From a virus: DNA of 30,859 nt. Shown here piece after piece: positions 1 through 7,350 of this stretch. The first letter of the stretch is position 1; every line of letters begins with the position of its first letter. The notes under the pieces were generated by a model. That model was not told the origin of the DNA, ran no database searches, and was given only the letters and a program-made list of their open reading frames with translations. The translations under genes were made by a program, and so were the position numbers. Where the stretch lies: the IMG/VR virus record IMGVR_UViG_3300042400_001607, positions 1 through 30,859 of that record, one strand, 5' to 3'.

Positions 1-1576
1 TTTCTGGGTGCCATCCTGCTTCTGTGATAGCATAACGAGACTTCATACCAATTTTTGGAGAGAATGTACCCTCTGCAATTGTTTGTAAAGACTCAGCCAT
101 GATATACGGCATGAATTTGATACCTGGTTCTTCATCAGCACCTTTACGGCCTAATACTACGCGGTTATCTCCCCAACGCATGTTAGGATCTACGTATACT
201 TGTACTCCGTAAACTTTACCAGCTGGGTAAAGGTTACCTGCTACTCCAGCCATATCGGTTGGAACTTGAGCAATTGAGTAACCAGCAACGTCTGCAAGAG
301 CAGAAGCGATACGACCGTTAGTTACCATGAAGGTAGCTGCTCCGAAACGACCTCTATGATAAATCAAGTTAGCCATTTCAAGAACTTTAGTCACTAATCG
401 ACGTTGTAATGTAGAAACGTTTTCGAATCCACCACCACCAGCAGTAAGGTCTAGGTTAGTAATACCTGCACCTTCAACTAATGCTACTTCAGTAGAGTGA
501 GTCGCTGCAAGAGTTAATACTCTGTCAACTAAACGCTTGTTGATAGATTGAGCGATGTCGTTAACTGCAACGTTCTCTAACATAGAGATTACGTCATAGT
601 TCCATACACGGTTCAAATCTTGGATTTGTTCTACAGTTGCAGAGATAGACACTTGGTCACCTTCTGCTTCTACGAATTTAGTGAACATTCTTAATCCCAT
701 TTGACGGAATTTAGAAAGCTCAGCTTTATCTCTCTTCATAGATCCCGGTACAGTACCAGTAGTTGGTAAGTAAGGACCATTGAAGTCTGTAGCGTAATCA
801 GCATCAGATACTGAAGTGAAACCAGAGATGTGGTTTTCTAGTGCAGAAACTAAAGATACTGCGGTACCTGTAGCGGTATCACCAGCAATAGTAAGTGCAG
901 CAAGGAAACCATTTACTGAATCCGATACGAAACCTGAGTTATCAAGGGTAGTATCTGTAAGTATTTTAATGATTACATTACCATCGATACGAGAGAATCC
1001 TACGAATTCTGCAGTAAAGTGAGTAGCACCACCTACAGCAGAACCAGGGACTGCACTTGGAAAGTCATTGTAAGTAAGACCTTCAACCTTAATCAAATAA
1101 GGATCAAAGTTTGCATTACCTAGACCGTTAGGGTCGTCAGTACGACCACCTGCATAAACGTAATCTAAGTACGGTAGGAAACCTACTGGGGAATCCATTG
1201 GAATTACTGGTACTAAGTCAAATCCAATTGTTTTAGCTGCAACTTGGATAGCTACAGGTAAAAGTGAAGGGAATTTGTCACCAGATCCAGAATCTGAGTA
1301 AGAAGTTTTTGCACCCGCTGAAAATGGAGTTTGTCCAGAAGTTGGTGCAGTTGGTGCTCCCATATAACCGCCTAAAGAAGATGGTTGTTGGAAAAATAAT
1401 CCTGGAGTTGTTGCTTCGAATAATGGTGTAGTATTATCGAAAATCGCGTGGTTGTGAGCGTACTCAGCTAACCATGGAGTCTTCGACATATCTGCTCCGT
1501 ATCCTTCAAGAACAGGCTTCCAAGTGTTTGACAAGCGAGCGTCGCTTGAACGTCTAAAAATTTTAGTACGTGCCAT
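1..1576 (-). CDS. gp23: Major capsid protein, T4 gp23 family (3' end outside window)
   Basis: The frame is open from an ATG at 1576 to the left edge, giving 525 residues. The protein begins MARTKIFRRSSDARLSNTWK and reads at the edge IGMKSRYAITEAGWHP, which resembles the C-terminal part of gp23 proteins, so little is missing (T4 gp23 is about 521 aa). Gp23 forms the hexamers of the T4-type head shell and is trimmed at its N-terminus by the prohead protease. Candidate gp21-type sites of the (L/I)xE form are seen in the N-terminal 60 residues (VLE-GYG and LFE-ATT); which is used is inference. The gene lies 27 bp downstream of the protease/scaffold gene, the same 21-22-23 order as T4. The leader before the ATG is A-rich without a Shine-Dalgarno. 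No late-promoter box is seen directly upstream, so it may be co-transcribed with the protease gene. Confidence 0.9.
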   Translation of the reverse strand, partial: MARTKIFRRSSDARLSNTWKPVLEGYGADMSKTPWLAEYAHNHAIFDNTTPLFEATTPGLFFQQPSSLGGYMGAPTAPTSGQTPFSAGAKTSYSDSGSGDKFPSLLPVAIQVAAKTIGFDLVPVIPMDSPVGFLPYLDYVYAGGRTDDPNGLGNANFDPYLIKVEGLTYNDFPSAVPGSAVGGATHFTAEFVGFSRIDGNVIIKILTDTTLDNSGFVSDSVNGFLAALTIAGDTATGTAVSLVSALENHISGFTSVSDADYATDFNGPYLPTTGTVPGSMKRDKAELSKFRQMGLRMFTKFVEAEGDQVSISATVEQIQDLNRVWNYDVISMLENVAVNDIAQSINKRLVDRVLTLAATHSTEVALVEGAGITNLDLTAGGGGFENVSTLQRRLVTKVLEMANLIYHRGRFGAATFMVTNGRIASALADVAGYSIAQVPTDMAGVAGNLYPAGKVYGVQVYVDPNMRWGDNRVVLGRKGADEEPGIKFMPYIMAESLQTIAEGTFSPKIGMKSRYAITEAGWHPE

Positions 1577-1603
1577 TGTTTTTGTTGATTTTTTTAAATT
1601 TTA

Positions 1604-2854
1604 TTACTTTCGATAGTCTGCTTGACGCGATAACATTTCTAAGTAACCTTGAGAGTAACCTCTCTGCATCTCAACAACCTGATTTACAGGTATTAGGCCT
1701 TCTGTACCTTGGCTTTCGTTGAGCTGTGCTTCTATTTTTGCGTTATTCTTTTGAATTTCTACTCTTTCATTAAGTCCTCTCATATCTATTTCGCTCCAGA
1801 AAGTCATAGCTTGGTATGGAGTTTTGATAGTATATAATTGAGCTTTTGCATTAACTCTTGCTTTTTCATTTTCATTCATTAATGACCATGCTTGTTTGAA
1901 ATCAGCTGGCATGAATTTAATATGTGCGGGAACGTTTTCGTTTTTGTGAGCAATTACTGCTTCCATGATTCCAGTTACATCAGCTTCATTGAACCAAACA
2001 GATGCGTTAAGAGTTTCAACAATCGCTTGTTTATTCTCTGCATCTAGTGTATAGAATGCTTTCTTCTTAGCATCAGTCATAACCTTTAAGAAAGGATATT
2101 TGTTTTCAAGAACTGCTTTAGAAGAATTATCATTTACTTCAGTGATTACTTGGTCAACTTTTGCGATTAGAGCATCAACTGAAGTTGATTCGTCTAATTT
2201 AGAAACTCCGCCTAAAACATTGCGTTTTCCACCTGTTGCAACTCCTTCATTTAAAGATTCTGCAAGATATTCAGTGTAACCAATAGTTTGACCTAATTTC
2301 TCAGCAACGTATTGTTGATATTCACGGTTCAAGTTAATGTTTTCTGCTAAGTGCTCCGAGTATTCAATTCCTCTGTTTGCTCCTTCAGCAACATATTCAG
2401 TGTATTGAAGACCTTTATCTAACTCTTCAGCTAAATAACCTTGATACTTAATAGAATTGTTTAAATTTTCTTTAATATACTCTGAATAATTAATTGTTTG
2501 ATTTAATTTTTCAGCTAGGTAATCTTGGTGATTAATGCTTTGGTTTAATCTTTCACCAACGTAGCTAGAATATTCAATACCGTTGTTTGTAGTTTCAGCT
2601 ACATGTTCAGTATATTTAATAGACTCGTTAAGTTTGTTAGAAAGATAGTCCGCGTAGTTTACAACTCCTTCAAGTTGTTCTGCTAAGTAGTTAACGAAAC
2701 CTACAAGCTTTAAATTATCTACTTCAGTTGATCCTGAACCAGTTGATTCAAACATTGCTTTTTGAGCTTTAAGCTCTTTTTTAATGCCAGAAAACTGATT
2801 TTTCAAAACTTCTGAGTACTGATCCATTTGTTCTCTTGTTACAAAATCGGCCAT
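1604..2854 (-). CDS. Possible nested scaffold protein from an internal start
   Basis: The ATG at 2854 is in frame with the protease gene (codon 244) and falls exactly at the junction between the linker and the predicted coiled-coil scaffold, giving MADFVTREQMDQYSEVLKNQ onward, 416 aa. The bases before it (a run of A, then AGCACAACA) closely match the leader of the capsid gene. In herpesviruses the scaffold is expressed from a start nested inside the protease gene (UL26/UL26.5), and phage lambda C/Nu3 works similarly; those are precedents, not proof. What is seen is only the start codon, leader and domain boundary. The product could equally be made only by proteolysis of the full-length protein. 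Confidence 0.45.
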   Translation of the reverse strand: MADFVTREQMDQYSEVLKNQFSGIKKELKAQKAMFESTGSGSTEVDNLKLVGFVNYLAEQLEGVVNYADYLSNKLNESIKYTEHVAETTNNGIEYSSYVGERLNQSINHQDYLAEKLNQTINYSEYIKENLNNSIKYQGYLAEELDKGLQYTEYVAEGANRGIEYSEHLAENINLNREYQQYVAEKLGQTIGYTEYLAESLNEGVATGGKRNVLGGVSKLDESTSVDALIAKVDQVITEVNDNSSKAVLENKYPFLKVMTDAKKKAFYTLDAENKQAIVETLNASVWFNEADVTGIMEAVIAHKNENVPAHIKFMPADFKQAWSLMNENEKARVNAKAQLYTIKTPYQAMTFWSEIDMRGLNERVEIQKNNAKIEAQLNESQGTEGLIPVNQVVEMQRGYSQGYLEMLSRQADYRK

Positions 2855-3583
2855 TGTTGTGCTATTTTTTTGTGTTTTTTGAGTTGGCTGGAATAAACTT
2901 CCTAACTCTTTATTTGAATTATTTATCTTATAGACTTTAAAATTATCTGCAAAATTCAAACTTTCTGAAACGTCCTGTAATTTTTTAGCAGAAATAAATG
3001 ATGTTTCTTTTAGGTGAGAATAGCTCTCAGTAATCATTTGAAACTCATTTTTTAGAGACTCGCTTACTGTTTGTTTTAGAACAGCATCAGTAAAACCAGG
3101 TTCTCCAACTAAGTCATAAGTAAAAATTCTTTGTAACGTAACACGACCACTTTCATTAACTGTTCCGGCTGCTCTTGAAGAAATTGATAATTGAACTCCT
3201 CCATCTAATAAAGCTTTTGCGATTTTACCGTTTGGCGTGTTTTCTAAGATTCTAAGCTTAATCATTACTCTGTTACCACCATCGTGTGATAAGTTTTCAA
3301 TGATATGTGAAGCTTCACTTAGTTTCGGCTCAAAGTGTTGTGGGTGATCTAGCGCACCAACGAGTTGTTTCTTTGCGATCTTCTCATTAAGATAAGAAAG
3401 GTGTGGCAAATATTCGTTTTTCTCGTAAACTCGTCGATTGTTGTTCATTTCACCAAATACTGCACAAACTCCTTCTAGAACGGTTCCGTTCTGGCTGTTC
3501 GTTTGTACTGCAAGTTTCTGACCAACATTCTCAATAATAAGAACTACATCCTCACTACTGGACTTATTGTTTGAATTTATCAA
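1604..3583 (-). CDS. gp21: Prohead protease (gp21-type) fused to a repeat-rich scaffold/core protein
   Basis: 659 aa. Residues ~35-170 resemble the T4 gp21 / herpesvirus-assemblin-like prohead protease family: a H80 in LDHPQHFE and a serine in SISSRAAG (S135 or S136) are the likely catalytic pair, followed by YDLVGEPGF. After a low-complexity linker (residues ~225-243), residues 244-659 look like a scaffold: helical, charged, with eleven units of 14 residues between 299 and about 448. T4 has protease (21) and scaffold (22) as separate neighbours; here they are one frame. An internal in-frame ATG at 2854 (Met244) has the leader AGCACAACAATGGC, like the gp23 leader AAAAACAATGGC, so a separate 416-aa scaffold could be made. 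The only canonical-type start upstream of the protease domain is TTG at 3583, placed 18 nt after a late-promoter box and at the base of a hairpin. Confidence 0.85.
   Translation of the reverse strand: MINSNNKSSSEDVVLIIENVGQKLAVQTNSQNGTVLEGVCAVFGEMNNNRRVYEKNEYLPHLSYLNEKIAKKQLVGALDHPQHFEPKLSEASHIIENLSHDGGNRVMIKLRILENTPNGKIAKALLDGGVQLSISSRAAGTVNESGRVTLQRIFTYDLVGEPGFTDAVLKQTVSESLKNEFQMITESYSHLKETSFISAKKLQDVSESLNFADNFKVYKINNSNKELGSLFQPTQKTQKNSTTMADFVTREQMDQYSEVLKNQFSGIKKELKAQKAMFESTGSGSTEVDNLKLVGFVNYLAEQLEGVVNYADYLSNKLNESIKYTEHVAETTNNGIEYSSYVGERLNQSINHQDYLAEKLNQTINYSEYIKENLNNSIKYQGYLAEELDKGLQYTEYVAEGANRGIEYSEHLAENINLNREYQQYVAEKLGQTIGYTEYLAESLNEGVATGGKRNVLGGVSKLDESTSVDALIAKVDQVITEVNDNSSKAVLENKYPFLKVMTDAKKKAFYTLDAENKQAIVETLNASVWFNEADVTGIMEAVIAHKNENVPAHIKFMPADFKQAWSLMNENEKARVNAKAQLYTIKTPYQAMTFWSEIDMRGLNERVEIQKNNAKIEAQLNESQGTEGLIPVNQVVEMQRGYSQGYLEMLSRQADYRK
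2240..2689 (-). repeat. Eleven tandem 42-nt coding repeats (14-residue units) in the scaffold
   Basis: Units start at residues 299, 313, 327, 341, 355, 369, 383, 397, 411, 425 and 439 with no change in spacing. Consensus is about (Y/H)-(L/V)-A-E-x-L-N-x-x-I-x-Y-x-E. Fourteen residues equal two heptads, so the array should form a regular coiled coil. The DNA copies have diverged in sequence but not in length, which points to selection on the period. Confidence 0.9.
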
Positions 3584-3617
3584 AGCCTTAAATTTTTTTA
3601 TTATTTATTAAGGCTTT
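3582..3617 (-). promoter_or_regulatory. Perfect 10-bp inverted repeat around a late promoter and the TTG start
   Basis: The bases at 3582-3591 (AAAGCCTTAA on the plus strand) are the exact reverse complement of 3608-3617, leaving a 16-nt loop. The loop contains the AATAAATA box (3602-3609 overlaps its edge). The downstream arm ends in the first two bases of the TTG start of the protease gene. A transcript reading in from dnaJ would contain both arms; one starting at the late promoter would lack the upstream arm. In T4 such an arrangement (for example genes e, soc and I-TevI) blocks translation from early transcripts; applying that here is inference. Confidence 0.6.
3602..3609 (-). promoter_or_regulatory. 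Late-promoter box AATAAATA before the protease gene
   Basis: AATAAATA is followed by ATAAAAAAA and ends 18 nt before the TTG at 3583. It belongs to a set of five such boxes in this window and matches the T4 late consensus TATAAATA, and NATAAATA as described for T4-like cyanophages. Confidence 0.65.
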
Positions 3618-3641
3618 TGTAAAAAAATTCATGGTGTACTA

Positions 3642-4616
3642 TCAAATGGTACTCAAATAGGATAGGAAAGCAGCTTTTTCTTCTTTGTTTAGCTTAGTTA
3701 AATCAGGTGTAAGGATATCGAACTTTATTACATAGTCGCCAACCTTTCCTTTTTCGTCAATTATACCCTCAGACGATAAAATAAATTTTAAATCAGTAAG
3801 CGTTTGAGGCTGGTTTATTTCACCATCGTACTTCTTATCAAAAATAGTTTCTATACGTATTTTTTCTCCTTTTGTAATAACTTTATATAGTGGAATATCT
3901 ACTCTTTGCACAATATTATTGCCTTCTAGTGTTATATTATCTGGTACGATAATTTCAATTTCCACATAGAGATCTCCAAATAGAGGTAACTGTTCAAGAT
4001 CACCCCAAATATTTGTTCTAGAGTAAACATCCTCATGTCCAAGCTTGCCAGCTCTTACTTTTGAAAGATATCGATTGCCCTCTTTCTTTATTTGAAGATA
4101 TGTCTTTTTTAAATTTAATTGAATTGTAATTTCCTTCTCCTCATCCTCTTTTACGAAGGTAATTAGGTCATTTGCTCGGCCAGTATAATTAATCTTTTTT
4201 CTTGAAAAGTTAAGTTCAATCTTTTTACCCTGAGCTGCCTCTGCTAAAGTTACAGTAGACGATACTTTAATATCCAAATATTCAGTTGCTGGCGGAGGCG
4301 CGTGTGTTCTATGTTGGGTTGATCTGGCACGACCACTAGATTGTGTCTGTCTTTCTCTAAATCCTTGACTGCCAAACCCATTAACAAAATCGTCAAAGCT
4401 AAATGAGCCGGCACTATGTGGTGCATCGTATTTTCTCCTTTTTTCCGGATCTCCCAATACCCCATACGCCTCTGCAATCTTTTTAAACTGTTCCTCTGCC
4501 ACTTTATCACCGGCATTTTTATCTGGATGATATTTTAATGCCAATTTGCGATACTCTTTTTTAATTTCAGTATCGGTTGCGCTCCTTGGAACTCCTAATA
4601 TTGCATAATAATCCAT
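3642..4616 (-). CDS. dnaJ: DnaJ-like co-chaperone (class B, no zinc finger)
   Basis: 324 aa from an ATG at 4616. Residues 1-65 are a J domain: [20 protein letters not shown], the HPD tripeptide at 30-32, and [21 protein letters not shown]. This motif stimulates the Hsp70 (DnaK) ATPase. A short G/S/R linker containing [15 protein letters not shown] follows, then from about residue 115 a DnaJ C-terminal substrate-binding region beginning [20 protein letters not shown]. There is no CxxCxGxG zinc-finger repeat, so it is CbpA/class B-like. It lies directly upstream of the protease-scaffold and capsid genes in the same direction, where T4 has gene 20 and small core genes. A role in recruiting host DnaK for head assembly is inferred from position; a role in replication is equally possible. 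Confidence 0.9.
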   Translation of the reverse strand: MDYYAILGVPRSATDTEIKKEYRKLALKYHPDKNAGDKVAEEQFKKIAEAYGVLGDPEKRRKYDAPHSAGSFSFDDFVNGFGSQGFRERQTQSSGRARSTQHRTHAPPPATEYLDIKVSSTVTLAEAAQGKKIELNFSRKKINYTGRANDLITFVKEDEEKEITIQLNLKKTYLQIKKEGNRYLSKVRAGKLGHEDVYSRTNIWGDLEQLPLFGDLYVEIEIIVPDNITLEGNNIVQRVDIPLYKVITKGEKIRIETIFDKKYDGEINQPQTLTDLKFILSSEGIIDEKGKVGDYVIKFDILTPDLTKLNKEEKAAFLSYLSTI

Positions 4617-4631
4617 TTTTTATCGGTTTTT

Positions 4632-4661
4632 TCTAAACTTTTAGTCTTCTATATTGTATAA
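4632..4661 (+). promoter_or_regulatory. Dyad element shared with the uvsY upstream region; possible promoter
   Basis: The stretch has CTAAA-CT-TTTAG (a dyad), then TCTTCT, a short spacer and GTATAA. Nearly the same string occurs at 28643-28670 before another rightward gene. It lies in the 37-bp gap between the divergent dnaJ and island genes. An early or middle promoter or an operator is the likely reading; the role is inferred only from the repetition and position. Confidence 0.4.
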
Positions 4662-4686
4662 CAAAAAAAGAAAAAGTTCTACTCGA

Positions 4687-5304
4687 ATGTCAGCACTACT
4701 AAAAAATATGAGCGAATTTGTTGGGATTCATCCCGATTCGAAGATTATTGTGTGCGGATGCGGTACTTCTCTTTTACAGCTTAAGAATATTTATTCAAAA
4801 TATATCACAATAGGTGTAAACGACGTGCCTGCACTGTTTCAGCCAACTTATCTGTTAGTAACTGATGTTCCGCAGAGATTTACTGATTCTCGTCGTAAAC
4901 TAGTCAATGAGTCAACTGCAAAGTGTCTCTTTACCTGTGTTGCTGGTTGGAGACACAAAAATATTGCTCATTTTGAATTAGGTACAACCTCTATTTCAAG
5001 TTTAGATAAGCCCAACCATCTTGACCATTTTCAAAATTCTCCATATACTGCAATTGGACTTGCCTATAAAATGGGCGCAAAGAATATTGGCTTAATTGGA
5101 GTTGATTTTACAGACGGACATTTTTACAATCCAAAGGATGGACAGCACCAAATTATTAAGATCAGGAATTTACCAAAAGTTAACTCAGCATACAATAGTT
5201 ATCGAATAGCTCTTGAAAAAAGAGGAGTAGGGTTATATAATCTTAGCGCTACAAGTAGAGTTGATCTTCCAAAAATATCTATCGAGGCATTCGATAAACT
5301 ATGA
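4687..5304 (+). CDS. Maf/DUF115- or GT42-like glycosyltransferase
   Basis: 205 aa from ATG 4687; a TTG at 4654 would add 11 basic residues but overlaps the likely promoter, so the ATG is preferred. The N-terminus KIIVCGCGTSLLQLKN is a Rossmann-like nucleotide-sugar entry, followed by ITIGVNDVPALFQPTYLLVTD. The segment SPYTAIGLAYKMGAKNIGLI with GVDFTDG resembles the SGxxM...A..LGYKEIYLSGIDF part of Campylobacter sialyltransferases (GT42) and Maf/DUF115 flagellin-glycosylation proteins. It would use a CMP-activated sugar as donor. It overlaps the next gene, neuA-like, by ATGA, which fits co-translation with the enzyme that makes such donors. Assignment to a specific family is by eye; DUF115 rather than true GT42 is possible. 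Confidence 0.6.
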   Translation: MSALLKNMSEFVGIHPDSKIIVCGCGTSLLQLKNIYSKYITIGVNDVPALFQPTYLLVTDVPQRFTDSRRKLVNESTAKCLFTCVAGWRHKNIAHFELGTTSISSLDKPNHLDHFQNSPYTAIGLAYKMGAKNIGLIGVDFTDGHFYNPKDGQHQIIKIRNLPKVNSAYNSYRIALEKRGVGLYNLSATSRVDLPKISIEAFDKL

Positions 5305-5948
5305 AAATAATAATTCCAGCCCGACTAGGATCAAAGGGACTTCCTTTTAAAAATCGTACTCTTTTTAAGCATACTGCAAATATTATTCCAGAAGAATATA
5401 AAAAATCAGTTTGGGTAACTACCGACGATCCGATTGTTGCAACCCTAGCCAATGACCATGGGTTTAATCTAATTAGACGACCTGACTCCCTTGGAAGGGA
5501 CACTACTTCTACTCGTGAAGTCTTATTACATGCCCTAACCGAAATTGACTCTACACCAGATGATATTATAGTAATGTTGTACTTAACCTATCCTGAACGT
5601 ACTTGGGAGGACATCGGTAGGGCATTAACGTTCTTTTTAGATTACTATAAGCTCGGAATAACTGATTCCCTCTTATGTAAGAAGGAGACCCAGACTCACC
5701 CATATCTTTGTTTACAGGAACTTGGGTCAAATGGAATATTTGGTACCCAGCTTACACCCCATGATCTATATAGGCGCCAGGACTACCCAAAATGCTTCGA
5801 AATAAGTCATTATCTCTGTATTTTTAAGTCCAGCGCAATATATAAATTAAACAGGAACTTATATTGCGACTCTACTATATTTTATGAAATTCCGGAAGTA
5901 GTTGATGTTGATACACAAAAAGATTTAGATAAATTCGATGGAAAATAA
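5301..5948 (+). CDS. neuA: CMP-nonulosonate (CMP-sialic acid) synthetase
   Basis: 215 aa, close to the usual 220-230 of the family. It transfers CMP from CTP to a nonulosonic acid, forming the donor for sialyltransferases. Visible motifs are IPARLGSKGLPFKN at 5-18 (nucleotide-binding loop), VTTDD at 39-43, RRPDSLGRDTTST at 59-71, LYLTYPERTWEDIGRAL (the QPTSPLR-like segment) and DVDTQKDLDKF near the C-terminus (the IDTEEDL-like segment). Start and stop overlap both neighbours (ATGA with the upstream gene, 11 bp with the downstream one), so it is in the core of an operon. It could be specific for Neu5Ac, legionaminic or pseudaminic acid; this cannot be told from the motifs alone. Confidence 0.85.
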   Translation: MKIIIPARLGSKGLPFKNRTLFKHTANIIPEEYKKSVWVTTDDPIVATLANDHGFNLIRRPDSLGRDTTSTREVLLHALTEIDSTPDDIIVMLYLTYPERTWEDIGRALTFFLDYYKLGITDSLLCKKETQTHPYLCLQELGSNGIFGTQLTPHDLYRRQDYPKCFEISHYLCIFKSSAIYKLNRNLYCDSTIFYEIPEVVDVDTQKDLDKFDGK

Positions 5949-7350
5949 GATAAATGCAGTAACAATTGCCAGCGATGCACAGTTTCACTTCACTAGAGTA
6001 AGCGTGAACAGTTTCCTTGAAACCAACACCTGGTTCAACGGAAAAATAACACTAGTTGTACATCCAAACTTTCCTCTTTCAAGTCTAAACTTTGAAAAAT
6101 TAAAAGCAATTTATCAAAATATTGAAATAGTACTATTTTCCCAAGCAGTCGCAATTTCATCAAGATTAAAAATAACACCAACCCATGTTCAAGACCAACT
6201 TAGGTGTTTTATTTTTTCTTTTGCTCCAAGTAAATTATTATTTTTTAGTAATCGCTGTCTTTTTATGAAGGATGTAACTTCTATTTTACAACCAAATAAA
6301 ATAATGGTCGCTGGCAATTATTCAATTGTTTATGTAGATTCGCCAAACACTGCATATACAGATTCACTAAATAAAACACCAACTGATTCTTATTTAAACT
6401 GTCTAAAAAATAGTTTACTTCAAACTAATAGCGTTGAATATACCGATACTCTTGGAGTTTTAGCATCGACTGTACCAGATCCAAAGTATACGCAACTTGC
6501 TCGAACATTAGCAAATGCAAGTTTTATTGATTATGATACAGTAGCATATAGTGATCCTAAATATGGAAAAATCAATCAGGTATGGCTATATCAAAATCAT
6601 TTACTTAATCATAAATTGAGTAAACCTTTAAATTTTAATTCTGCAGTACGTGAACAAAAAAAGGGCGTAACCGCTAAGTTAGCTGTAAAACCGCCTGAAC
6701 CGTTCGTTGCAAAACCACCTAAACCTTTAGCTAAAATTACTAACTCAACTCAACTTATAGGTAGAGAAACTCTTTTTAAATATCTAAATGGTAAAAAAAT
6801 AGCAGTTGTTGCAAATTCAGCAGAACTTCTTAATTATCAATATGGAGAACTCATTGATTCACATGACATAATTATCAGATTTAATGGTTATGTAACCTCA
6901 CCTAAACATACTGGAACCAAAACTAATATTCATTGTATATTTAGAGAAGCCCGATTTAATTTAGATCTTGATTCTGATTATTTAATTATTTTATCCAAAC
7001 CTATATCTCCATGGAAAAATGCAGTAGATGAAATACTTTCAAGTTATCCATCGAAGCGTATCATAAACTATAATTATCCAAATAGTAAGACTATATTAGA
7101 TGCTATTAAATCTGCGATTATTCCAACATCTGGCTTAGCCTCAATTCTTTTAATTAAAGAATTAAATTTAAGTAATTATAAATTAACATTATTTGGTTTT
7201 AATGGATATGCAAATCGTGAGAATTCTGTTCTTAGATCAAATGACTCTCTCGAAATTGCACCGGCACACAATTATAAATTTGAAAATTTTTATATAAGTC
7301 AAACATTTGAACAAATATTGCCTGAAGTTTTTCAAAAAAATAAATATTAA
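5938..7350 (+). CDS. Two-domain protein: GT8-like N-terminus plus GT29-type sialyltransferase
   Basis: 470 aa. The C-terminal half carries the sialyltransferase motifs of family GT29: motif L at about 287-333 (KIAVVANSAELLN, then YGELIDSHDIIIRFNGY, then TGTKTNIH), motif S at about 395-421 (IPTSGLASILLIKELNLS then LTLFGFNG), and H444-x4-E449 (HNYKFE) matching the VS motif. GT29 moves sialic acid from CMP-sialic acid to galactose-type acceptors and is best known from animals; bacterial sialyltransferases are usually GT38, GT42, GT52 or GT80. The N-terminal ~235 residues look like a GT8-type fold, but the expected DxD region reads LLFFSNRCLFMKD, with no DxD, so it may be inactive or an acceptor-binding module. 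A proline-rich linker (KPPEPFVAKPPKPLAK, about 251-266) joins the halves. No signal peptide or membrane segment is seen. It overlaps neuA, its probable donor supplier. Confidence 0.75.
   Translation: MENKINAVTIASDAQFHFTRVSVNSFLETNTWFNGKITLVVHPNFPLSSLNFEKLKAIYQNIEIVLFSQAVAISSRLKITPTHVQDQLRCFIFSFAPSKLLFFSNRCLFMKDVTSILQPNKIMVAGNYSIVYVDSPNTAYTDSLNKTPTDSYLNCLKNSLLQTNSVEYTDTLGVLASTVPDPKYTQLARTLANASFIDYDTVAYSDPKYGKINQVWLYQNHLLNHKLSKPLNFNSAVREQKKGVTAKLAVKPPEPFVAKPPKPLAKITNSTQLIGRETLFKYLNGKKIAVVANSAELLNYQYGELIDSHDIIIRFNGYVTSPKHTGTKTNIHCIFREARFNLDLDSDYLIILSKPISPWKNAVDEILSSYPSKRIINYNYPNSKTILDAIKSAIIPTSGLASILLIKELNLSNYKLTLFGFNGYANRENSVLRSNDSLEIAPAHNYKFENFYISQTFEQILPEVFQKNKY

Noticed and set aside
816-1022. 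Plus-strand 68-codon frame
   Set aside because: It lies antisense within the capsid gene, which shows clear family identity.
2240-2689. Regular 42-bp repeats that could suggest a CRISPR-like array or minisatellite
   Set aside because: Units have no conserved repeat/spacer structure and are in frame within one protein, so they are coding repeats.
4250-4516. 88-codon frame on the minus strand
   Set aside because: Shadow of dnaJ in another frame; no start signal or recognisable product.
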